A stretch of 7,801 nt of DNA, taken from assembly GCA_048635425.1 (NCBI GenBank), contig JAIVYN010000182.1, positions 1 through 7,801 on the forward strand, given 5' to 3'. The translations under genes and the position numbers were made by a program. The DNA is from NIOZ-UU13 sp048635425 (GTDB lineage Bacteria > Planctomycetota > Phycisphaerae > Sedimentisphaerales > Anaerobacaceae). The notes under the pieces are model-generated. The model was given only the letters and a program-made list of their open reading frames with translations. It searched no databases and had not been told where the DNA came from. Positions 1 to 5,706 of this stretch are shown here, piece by piece. Numbering within the stretch: the first letter of the stretch is position 1; each line of letters opens with the position of its first letter.

Positions 1-152
1 GAGACGACTGCAGCCGGTATCGACGCAGAGACCGTCATTCCTGCAAACAAGCCTAAATAGGCGTTGGCCCCCGCCAATACCATCGAGAGCACCACACCTA
101 AAACAACCGCCTTAACTGTAATTTCCGGTAACGACCGTCCTTCTAAATCCAT
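1..152 (-). CDS. OPT-family oligopeptide transporter, N-terminal fragment
   Basis: Partial gene cut by the window edge; only the first 50 codons are present. The translation starts MDLEGRSLPEITVKAV and continues into a hydrophobic first helix with ANAYLGL, then GMTVSASIPAAVV. This is the typical start of OPT (oligopeptide transporter, PF03169) proteins: a short cytoplasmic lead ending in E-x-T-x-[KR]-A, then a helix with A-N-A-Y-L-G-L and a following S-I-P-A-A. OPT proteins are large membrane carriers that import oligopeptides or metal-chelate compounds, probably with protons. The ATG at 150-152 is preceded by GAGGTGA, a strong Shine-Dalgarno match at short spacing. It runs in the same direction as the M2 peptidase gene upstream, with a 78-base gap almost filled by a heptamer repeat. 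The family call is fairly firm from motif memory; the substrate is unknown. Confidence 0.8.
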   Translation of the reverse strand, partial: MDLEGRSLPEITVKAVVLGVVLSMVLAGANAYLGLFAGMTVSASIPAAVV

Positions 153-169
153 AGCTCACCTCTGCCAAA

Positions 170-237
170 TCAGAAGTCAGAAGACAGAAATCAGAAGTTA
201 GATCGGCCGTCTTCTGTCCTCTGTCTTCTGTCATCTG
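170..237. repeat. inverted heptamer repeat array (TCAGAAG units)
   Basis: The left arm (170-204) has five period-7 units: TCAGAAG, TCAGAAG, ACAGAAA, TCAGAAG and a degenerate TTAGATC. After a GGCCG centre (205-209), the right arm (210-237) has four units on the opposite strand: TCTTCTG, TCCTCTG, TCTTCTG, TCATCTG. Read as reverse complements, the arms match unit for unit with a few mismatches, so a long imperfect hairpin could form. It fills the gap between the M2 peptidase and the OPT gene. The last unit includes the peptidase stop codon (231-233). It has no adjoining T-run, so it is not a standard intrinsic terminator. Confidence 0.85.
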
Positions 238-1913
238 TTTACGAACTGGGCGACAAAGTAATTTGGAGTTAAAGGTTCTCCGGTCGCCCGCTTAATCATC
301 TCGTTCCAATGATAAACCGCCCCGGCTTCAAAGACATTTTCACTCAGAAACTCACCGAGCTCACGCCGGCCAATATAGCTAAGGTTTTCATCTGATTCAA
401 GCTTTAGAATTTTGCCGACAATGTGGTGATGCAGTTGAGATGCCAGCAATTCACCTAACATATAGTTATGGTAATAACAGGGGGCAATAGTGAAATGAAT
501 TTTAGCGGCCCAATCCGGCTCATTGCGGCCTTGCGGTCTTTTCACAAACTGGTATTTCTCAACCATTTGCCACCAAAGCGAATTCAGGTCCTGCTCAGGA
601 TTTGCATAAAGCTGTTTTTCAAAGTTGTACATTACCATATCCCAGCGGGCAAAAATGAGCTGCTTGAGCTGTGCGTACTTATCGCTCACTTTCTCGATTT
701 CAGCCCGCTGCTGGTCCGACAGTTCCAGCGTTTGCTGCATCCAGGCGGGATTACGGCTCAGTCGGCCGAAGAACATAGCAACGGCTTCGGTCGTAAAAGC
801 GTGCACCGGTCTTCTCAGCAAATACGGCACTTGCCGGTCGTGGTATTTATCGTAAACAGCGTGGCCTAATTCGTGCAAAATCACTTCCATCCAGTTCTCG
901 TTATTCTTAAGATTACACAGAATGCGCACATCACCTTCCCGGTCAATGTCCGTGCAAAAAGCATGCGGATTTTTGCCTTCACGCTCATACAGGTCACTGT
1001 TGGCAAGAATGGATTCCACAGGCAGTTCAATACCGGCGTAGAATTCTGCCGCTAATTCCTTAATATCTTTATCTTCGTAGTAAGTATCCAGATCAAGGTC
1101 ATATACCATTGGTGTTTCCTGGAAGAATGGGTCATGATAATGCCAGGGCATAAGCTCCGCAACGGCCACCTCGTATTTGGCAGCTAATATACCGTCCAGG
1201 TCAGCTTTTAATTTGGCAAATGGCTCGTTAGTCAATTCATAAAGTTCGTCGAAAATCTTGTCCAGCTCTTTTACATCCTGCTCGGTAGTGGCCAGAGAAA
1301 GAGTGTGATAATTGTCGAAGCCAACCTTTCGGGCCACCTGGTTTCGAATATTGACCAATCGGATGATATCATCTGCAACTTCGGCGCCGACTTGCTTGCT
1401 GGCTAACCATGCCTGCCTTCTCTTACGGGAATTTGTCTGGGTCTTTAGAATTTCCTTAATTTCATTTAGGGTAACCTTTTTTCCTTCAATGGTGCCGCGA
1501 AAAGTACTGAAGTTCTTTTCAATTTCCGTGCCCAAATCAATTATTTTCTTTAACAGCTCCGGCTCTATCTGGGTCTCAAGATAACTGTTGTACAGCACAT
1601 CCAATTGTCGAGCCAATATGGCGTTCCTGATTTGTCCGGATTCTTTCACATCCTTAAGAAAAGCAAACTCCTGAGGATTGCTGTAAACCTGGCGGACCTT
1701 GAGCGTTAATTCGCTGACTTTGTCATAATCCTCCGGCTTACCGCTAATTGCTGCACTCCAGGAAGCAAGAGCCGCCTCCTTCTCCATAGGCCTGATTTTT
1801 TCCACGTGCGCTGTAATGAAACTTTCCACATCATTTTCCTTTGCATTATGTGCACAACCAAAAAGAAAAACACTCATTGTCAACATCATAAACAGGGTCG
1901 GTAAACTTTTCAT
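231..1913 (-). CDS. M2-family (ACE-like) peptidyl-dipeptidase, lipoprotein
   Basis: This 560-residue zinc metallopeptidase is probably a peptidyl-dipeptidase releasing C-terminal dipeptides. The N-terminus is a lipoprotein signal (hydrophobic 5-19, lipobox LFGC with Cys20), which places it on a membrane facing the periplasm. The zinc motif HELGH is at 347-351 and the likely third ligand is Glu376 in TTEAVAMFFG. Between them, DRQVPYLLRRPVHAF aligns with the ACE segment carrying KDLPVALREGANPGF. A second match is KIHFTIAPCYYHNY (471-484), equivalent to the ACE stretch with the transition-state His513 and Tyr523; here His473 and Tyr484 or a nearby Tyr. The first His to third-ligand spacing is 29, against 28 in ACE and 29 in M3 thimet peptidases, so M3 is the alternative, but the C-terminal match favours M2. 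The ATG at 1911-1913 follows GGGAG nine bases upstream. It is divergent from a POT transporter and upstream of an OPT transporter, which suggests peptide scavenging. Confidence 0.83.
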   Translation of the reverse strand: MKSLPTLFMMLTMSVFLFGCAHNAKENDVESFITAHVEKIRPMEKEAALASWSAAISGKPEDYDKVSELTLKVRQVYSNPQEFAFLKDVKESGQIRNAILARQLDVLYNSYLETQIEPELLKKIIDLGTEIEKNFSTFRGTIEGKKVTLNEIKEILKTQTNSRKRRQAWLASKQVGAEVADDIIRLVNIRNQVARKVGFDNYHTLSLATTEQDVKELDKIFDELYELTNEPFAKLKADLDGILAAKYEVAVAELMPWHYHDPFFQETPMVYDLDLDTYYEDKDIKELAAEFYAGIELPVESILANSDLYEREGKNPHAFCTDIDREGDVRILCNLKNNENWMEVILHELGHAVYDKYHDRQVPYLLRRPVHAFTTEAVAMFFGRLSRNPAWMQQTLELSDQQRAEIEKVSDKYAQLKQLIFARWDMVMYNFEKQLYANPEQDLNSLWWQMVEKYQFVKRPQGRNEPDWAAKIHFTIAPCYYHNYMLGELLASQLHHHIVGKILKLESDENLSYIGRRELGEFLSENVFEAGAVYHWNEMIKRATGEPLTPNYFVAQFVNR

Positions 1914-2101
1914 TGTTCTATACTCCCATTAGTGCTGCCATTTCGTTATCACAAGCTTTTTTATCTGACGGATATTATCAACTCCGGCCATTGAAATCAA
2001 GCTGGTTCTGAAATTCCGTTATTCAGCCCTGCTATTTTTCATATTCGGCCATTTCTCCTTTGAACTCAGATGGCGACAAATGTACTATATAACCCTGTTA
2101 T

Positions 2102-2129
2102 TTTAAAAAGTCTAAAGAGTCTTTATAAT
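2102..2129 (+). promoter_or_regulatory. candidate sigma70 promoter for the POT transporter
   Basis: There is a perfect TATAAT -10 box at 2124-2129, with TTTAAA (4 of 6 to TTGACA) at 2102-2107 and 16 bases between. Transcription would start near 2136 and give a leader of about 44 bases ahead of the ATG at 2180. The rest of the 266-base divergent spacer (1914-2179) is AT-rich. I found no convincing promoter for the minus-strand peptidase, operator palindrome or riboswitch in it. Confidence 0.5.
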
Positions 2130-2179
2130 AAAGTCCGAATAGAAATTGCCTTAGGTAAAAAAGAGCCGGAGACTTCATT

Positions 2180-3538
2180 ATGGCCAAGAGCAAATACCTG
2201 ACCGCACCGATTCCATCAAAAAAAATGCCCGCTGGCATCCCCTACATCCTTACCAACGAAGCCGCCGAGCGTTTCGCCTTCTACGGCATGCGGTGTATCC
2301 TCGTCTTTTTCATGACCCGTCTGCTGCTGAACGCCAGCGGTCAACTTAACCCCATGACTCCTGAGCAAAGCAAGACCTGGTTTCACCTCTTTGTCTCGGC
2401 TGTTTATTTCATGCCTCTGCTCGGTGCTCTAATCTCCGACATCTGGCTTGGTAAATACAGGACTATCCTCTATTTTTCGATAGTTTACTGCTTCGGATTC
2501 TTTGCGTTGGCATTCAATCAAACACGCCTTGGGCTCGCCACCGGACTGATACTCATCGCAATCGGCTCGGGAATGATAAAGCCCTGCGTTTCGGCCAACG
2601 TCGGCGACCAGTTCGGGAAAAGCAACAAGCACCTTATGGCAAAAATATATAGCTGGTTCTACTTCGCCATCAACCTGGGCGCCTTTCTTTCGAATTTCTT
2701 TGTACCCATATTGCTGGACCGCTACGGACCAAAAGTCGCGTTCGGAGTACCTGGAGGCTTTATGACACTGGCCACTTTCGCATTCTGGCTCGGAAGAAAG
2801 AAATTTGTTCACATTCCACGCGGCGGCATCGAATTTGTCAAGGAGTGCTTTAGTGGTGAAGGTATCAGAGCCATCGGCAAGCTGTGTATTATCTTTGTCT
2901 TCGTGGCGCCGTTCTGGGCACTGTTCGACCAAATGGACTCATCCTGGATGCTACAGGCCGAGAAAATGAACCGCAACTGGCTGGGCCATGAGTGGCTGCC
3001 TACCCAGATTGTCGCTCTCAACCCCCTGCTGATACTGATTTTAATTCCTGTTTTTTCTTACGTTATATATCCGGCAATAAACAAGATGTTCCCATTGACG
3101 GCACTGCGCAAAATAGGATTGGGCCTGCTTCTGGCAGCTTCACCTTTCGTCGTCTCAGCCCTGATTGAAAACGGAATTGTCGCCGGCGGCGCACCCAGCA
3201 TCGGATGGATGGTCCTTGCGTACGTGCTGCTTACCTCTGCGGAAATAATGGTTTCAATCACCTGTCTGGAGTTCTCATATACTCAGGCACCAAAGAAAAT
3301 GAAATCATTCATTATGGCGGTCTTTCTCCTGTCGATTTCACTCGGAAATGCCTTCACCGCCGCTGTCAACGCCTTTATCCAAAATGAAGACGGCACCAGC
3401 AAGCTTGCCGGTCCCAGTTATTTTTGGTTCTTTACAATCGTGATGCTGGTAACAGCAGTTATTTTCATTTTTGTCGCCAAAGGCTATAAAGAAAAAAGCT
3501 ACATACAGGATGAAACACCGGCGGAATCTTCAGCTTGA
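2180..3538 (+). CDS. POT/PTR2 proton-dependent di/tripeptide transporter
   Basis: This 452-residue inner-membrane MFS carrier should import di- and tripeptides with protons. Family signatures are clear: the proton-coupling motif EAAERFAFYG (27-36) in helix 1, GMIKPCVSANVGDQF (131-145) in helix 4, FYFAINLGAF (160-169) in helix 5, PFWALFDQMDSSW (244-256) in helix 7, LNPLLI near 280 and SAEIMVS (353-359) in helix 10. I count 12 hydrophobic helices. The stretch between helices 6 and 7 is only about 30 residues, so the two extra helices (HA, HB) usual in bacterial POT proteins seem to be missing, as in eukaryotic SLC15 carriers. GGAG at 2168-2171 lies eight bases before the ATG, supporting this start. 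It is the only plus-strand gene, divergent from the M2 peptidase, whose dipeptide products would be natural substrates (inferred). Its stop codon sits within a small hairpin next to a heptamer array. Confidence 0.93.
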   Translation: MAKSKYLTAPIPSKKMPAGIPYILTNEAAERFAFYGMRCILVFFMTRLLLNASGQLNPMTPEQSKTWFHLFVSAVYFMPLLGALISDIWLGKYRTILYFSIVYCFGFFALAFNQTRLGLATGLILIAIGSGMIKPCVSANVGDQFGKSNKHLMAKIYSWFYFAINLGAFLSNFFVPILLDRYGPKVAFGVPGGFMTLATFAFWLGRKKFVHIPRGGIEFVKECFSGEGIRAIGKLCIIFVFVAPFWALFDQMDSSWMLQAEKMNRNWLGHEWLPTQIVALNPLLILILIPVFSYVIYPAINKMFPLTALRKIGLGLLLAASPFVVSALIENGIVAGGAPSIGWMVLAYVLLTSAEIMVSITCLEFSYTQAPKKMKSFIMAVFLLSISLGNAFTAAVNAFIQNEDGTSKLAGPSYFWFFTIVMLVTAVIFIFVAKGYKEKSYIQDETPAESSA

Positions 3539-3551
3539 CCGTGCCAAGCTG
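3531..3551 (+). other. hairpin spanning the POT gene stop codon
   Basis: CAGCTTG (3531-3537) and CAAGCTG (3545-3551) form a perfect 7-base-pair stem with a 7-base loop. The TGA stop (3536-3538) lies at the stem-loop junction. No T-run follows, so intrinsic termination is not indicated; it could act as a 3' stabilising structure or be chance. Confidence 0.4.
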
Positions 3552-3553
3552 GT

Positions 3554-3616
3554 GAGTAGTGAGTAGTGAGTAGTGAGTAGTGAATGGTGAGTGGTGAGTG
3601 GTGAGTGGTGAGTAGT
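3554..3616. repeat. tandem heptamer array, nine GAGTAGT-type units
   Basis: Nine head-to-tail 7-base units fill exactly 63 bases. Units 1-4 and 9 are GAGTAGT, unit 5 is GAATGGT and units 6-8 are GAGTGGT. The block of identical variants inside the array suggests growth by slippage or unequal copying of neighbouring units. It lies in the spacer between the convergent POT (+) and DUF1080 (-) genes, 15 bases after the POT stop codon. In style it resembles cyanobacterial heptameric STRR repeats; the resemblance does not imply descent. Confidence 0.93.
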
Positions 3617-3650
3617 CAATTAACCAATTAACTACTCACCAATTAACCAA
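3617..3650. repeat. CAATTAAC octamers interleaved with an inverted heptamer
   Basis: Directly after the heptamers come CAATTAAC (3617-3624), CAATTAAC (3625-3632), the reverse-strand heptamer TACTCAC (3633-3639), CAATTAAC (3640-3647) and CAA. ACTACTCACC (3631-3640) is the exact reverse complement of GGTGAGTAGT (3607-3616), so a 10-base-pair stem with a 14-base loop can form with the end of the heptamer array. The hairpin sits between convergent genes and could serve as a bidirectional 3' end, although neither side has a clean T-run. Confidence 0.85.
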
Positions 3651-3673
3651 GGGGGGTGGCCCTGATTGCCATC

Positions 3674-4297
3674 TCAAAGCGCCTTGAGCAACAGCTCGCG
3701 CACGACAATCTTCATTGGCCCAAACTGGTCTCCCGGATGGACCTGAAAACCAATCTTACCCGAATCAGTTGTGTCATCGTGCACATCAGCAACTTGATGG
3801 CCGTTAATCCATATCTGAATATAGTCACCCTCGGCACGAACCTTTATCGTATTCCAGCCCTCGCGGTCAACTATGCTTTTGTCCTCATTCATTGCGAGAA
3901 ACATCTTGCCGGGACAATAGAGCGTGCCCGAGTAGCACACCGGATTTTTGTATTCGAGGATGTCGGCCTGGTACGCCTTCTTTGGTGACTGGTAGCGGAA
4001 CCAGAGGCCGCTATTACAGGGCCACTCAGCCCGATAAGTAAGGGTCACCAGAAAATCCCCGTACGTATCTGTCGTAAACAGGTCTCCCGGCGCGTTATTC
4101 TCGCCCTGTGTCCCCACAAGCATGCCGTCTTCGACGAGCCACCTGGCATTACCGCTGGTCTCCCAGCCGCTCAGGTCCTTACCGTTGAAAAGCTTCACAA
4201 AACCGGCCCGGCTCTCCCCGCCCGGCCCCAATTCCCCACAGCCAGCCAACCATATCAATACTCCGATACATACAATAGTCAATAATCTGCGTAACAT
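3674..4297 (-). CDS. DUF1080 (3-keto-disaccharide hydrolase family) lipoprotein
   Basis: This 207-residue secreted lipoprotein has a hydrophobic signal and lipobox LAGC with Cys20. The mature part is a single DUF1080 domain (PF06439, a concanavalin-like beta-sandwich): FVKLFNGKDLSGWE (33-46), NSGLWFRYQSP (95-105), ILEYKNP (113-119), GWNTIKVRAEGDYIQIWINGH (148-168) and a terminal GKIGFQVHPGD (180-190). Members act on sugars, and some hydrolyse 3-keto-glycosides made by a partner oxidoreductase. No such oxidoreductase is visible in this window, so the substrate is open. The ATG at 4295-4297 has AAAGGAGA at 4303-4310, a strong ribosome site. It starts 56 bases after the GH172 gene on the same strand with no terminator between, so the two are probably cotranscribed. 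Its length is normal for a one-domain member. Confidence 0.9.
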   Translation of the reverse strand: MLRRLLTIVCIGVLIWLAGCGELGPGGESRAGFVKLFNGKDLSGWETSGNARWLVEDGMLVGTQGENNAPGDLFTTDTYGDFLVTLTYRAEWPCNSGLWFRYQSPKKAYQADILEYKNPVCYSGTLYCPGKMFLAMNEDKSIVDREGWNTIKVRAEGDYIQIWINGHQVADVHDDTTDSGKIGFQVHPGDQFGPMKIVVRELLLKAL

Positions 4298-4353
4298 AAT
4301 CTTCTCCTTTTATTTTCTTGTAAAACCTCTTTTGTCAAAACAATCTTATCTGT

Positions 4354-5451
4354 CTAATCCTGCCAGATATCTGCCGTCCTGGCTCCGACGTCCGGCATCT
4401 TGGGCAACGCAGCACTGGGAACCGGCTCATACCAGAACGTTGCGCATGACCAGTCGTCCTGCGTCTCGGCCAGGCCTTTCTTCCAGGCAATCTGCTGGAT
4501 CGTAATGCGACATTCCTGGCGCCACGAAATCGGGTCAGGCACGTGCCAGCGATACATCGAGACGAAGTTGTTCTCGTTCAGACTGCAGCCGTTATAGAGG
4601 TACGGCGTCTGCTGCATGCCGTAGGACAGGCACACGTAATCTTCGCTTCCCGTGCCGCAAATGGTAGGAAAGTCCGTGTCACCGTCCATATAAATCTTTA
4701 TCTCACCTTCACCCCACCATTGGCCGGGCGTGAGATTGCGCACGCCGATGATTGCGCCCATAAAACGGCCTTTGTTCTTTCGCTGCGGCAGCATTACAAA
4801 GTCCTTTTTCATTGTTGTCGGATTCTCCCTGCGGAACAGCACATGCAGCCGACCCACGTCCTCCGGATGCTTGTCTGCGATCGTGTAGTCTATCTGGTAA
4901 TACAACGGCACGTCCTTTTGGCCTTCATTGGTCAGCGTAATCTTCGCGCGCCTGGCAAACGGCATAGGCAGCCAGATATTCATACCGGCATTTTTGCCCA
5001 ACGAGTGCACCGCCGAGAAATACGGCATCACCTTGCCATGCGCAAATCCCATAAAATCACTAATGGGGCATTCGACACTCGGATGTTCCTGCCCATCCCA
5101 CCAGGCACGAATCACCAGGCTCCGCAGGTTAAGCGCGTCCCTTCGTGTCGTCATCCAGATATGGCGAATGGTGCCCGGCCCCTCGATGTCGCAAAGCTGT
5201 ACTTCCTGGCCGGCTTTCAGCGATATCGAGGGAGCCCCCTTTCGTCCGACGCCGAGTTTGCTCGCCGCCTTACCGCCTTGGCCCGGCGCCCCGGTCGGAT
5301 TCTCAAAACAAATCGAACGCGATACCAGCCCCGTATCGAGCAGATATGGCTCAGTGACAATATCCACTGTTCGTTGACAGGATATGCATCCTAACATAAC
5401 AACAAACAGTAGTAGACAGAGCGCTTTCTCGAAAACAGTTCTTTTAACCAT
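4354..5451 (-). CDS. DUF2961 / GH172-family glycoside hydrolase, lipoprotein
   Basis: The product has 365 residues. The lead peptide is hydrophobic (about 9-21) and ends VMLGC, so Cys22 is the likely lipid-modified residue (Cys25 is less likely). DUF2961 hallmarks follow in order: IEGPGTIRHIW (89-99), a DFMGFAHG segment (about 132-139), NIWLPMPF (158-165), WGEGEIKIYMDGD (246-258), PTICGTGSEDY (262-272), MYRWHVPDPI (299-308) and WYEP (341-344). DUF2961 is now glycoside hydrolase family 172, whose characterised members cleave alpha-D-fructofuranosides or D-arabinofuranosides. The conserved acids Glu248/Glu250 and Glu270 are the candidate catalytic pair (inferred from spacing). A longer reading frame begins at GTG 5466, but AAAGGAGAG at 5455-5463 lies inside that extension and just before the ATG at 5449-5451, so the ATG is chosen. 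Its substrate cannot be read from sequence. It is followed by the DUF1080 lipoprotein gene. Confidence 0.9.
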   Translation of the reverse strand: MVKRTVFEKALCLLLFVVMLGCISCQRTVDIVTEPYLLDTGLVSRSICFENPTGAPGQGGKAASKLGVGRKGAPSISLKAGQEVQLCDIEGPGTIRHIWMTTRRDALNLRSLVIRAWWDGQEHPSVECPISDFMGFAHGKVMPYFSAVHSLGKNAGMNIWLPMPFARRAKITLTNEGQKDVPLYYQIDYTIADKHPEDVGRLHVLFRRENPTTMKKDFVMLPQRKNKGRFMGAIIGVRNLTPGQWWGEGEIKIYMDGDTDFPTICGTGSEDYVCLSYGMQQTPYLYNGCSLNENNFVSMYRWHVPDPISWRQECRITIQQIAWKKGLAETQDDWSCATFWYEPVPSAALPKMPDVGARTADIWQD

Positions 5452-5454
5452 AGT

Positions 5455-5463
5455 CTCTCCTTT
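5455..5463 (-). promoter_or_regulatory. ribosome binding site deciding the GH172 start
   Basis: On the minus strand this reads AAAGGAGAG, with ACT before the ATG at 5449-5451. It overlaps the codons that would follow an upstream in-frame GTG (5464-5466), which makes the GTG start unlikely. Confidence 0.75.
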
Positions 5464-5573
5464 CACAAATAAATAGGCCGTAAGGCGGTTCCTAATTTTT
5501 TCGTTAGATTTTATTCGGCGTTTCTAAAGTCAAAGAAGTTTATCTGAATCCCCCGCACGCGTCAAGGCCATTG

Positions 5574-5594
5574 TCAGAAGTCAGAAATCAAAGA
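5574..5594. repeat. short third copy of the TCAGAAG heptamer repeat
   Basis: The units are TCAGAAG (5574-5580), TCAGAAA (5581-5587) and a degenerate TCAAAGA (5588-5594). The 13-mer TCAGAAGTCAGAA is shared exactly with 170-182. It lies upstream of the GH172 gene in a 255-base spacer (5452-5706). Otherwise this spacer contains only the terminator of the FHA-GAF gene and AT-rich sequence in which I found no well-spaced promoter. Confidence 0.6.
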
Positions 5595-5633
5595 CTGGAG
5601 GGGATTATTAACAATGAGGTTACAAGATGCCGG

Positions 5634-5654
5634 AAAAAATAGCCGCACCCGGCT
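5634..5654 (-). terminator. intrinsic terminator of the FHA-GAF gene
   Basis: On the minus strand, AGCCG pairs with CGGCT (5650-5654 with 5641-5645) around a 4-base GGTG loop, followed by A and six T residues (5634-5639 as A on the plus strand). It sits about 50 bases beyond the FHA-GAF stop codon and would separate that gene from the GH172 unit. The stem is short but GC-rich. Confidence 0.6.
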
Positions 5655-5706
5655 GGAGGTCTGATTCACCCGGTTAGAAAACTATAACGAAAAATAACAG
5701 GGTGAA

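Noticed and set aside
1976..1981. TTGATA -35 box for the M2 peptidase on the minus strand
   Set aside because: No reasonable -10 hexamer lies 16-18 bases downstream.
2429..2932. 167-codon minus-strand open frame inside the POT gene
   Set aside because: The opposite strand carries uninterrupted POT signatures across this stretch; the shadow translation is hydrophilic and unrecognisable.
3554..3650. CRISPR array
   Set aside because: The units are 7-8 bases with no unique spacers, so this is a simple tandem repeat.
3656..3988. 110-codon plus-strand open frame over the DUF1080 gene
   Set aside because: Antisense to the conserved C-terminal DUF1080 motifs, with no independent support.
4543..5394. 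283-codon plus-strand open frame opposite the GH172 gene
   Set aside because: It is entirely antisense to a gene with clear family motifs, its translation is rich in His, Arg and Pro without domain character, and it lacks a convincing ribosome site; it is a codon-bias shadow.
5508..5533. Promoter for the GH172 unit (TTGACT and TAAAAT on the minus strand)
   Set aside because: The two boxes are 14 bases apart, too close for a usual sigma70 promoter.
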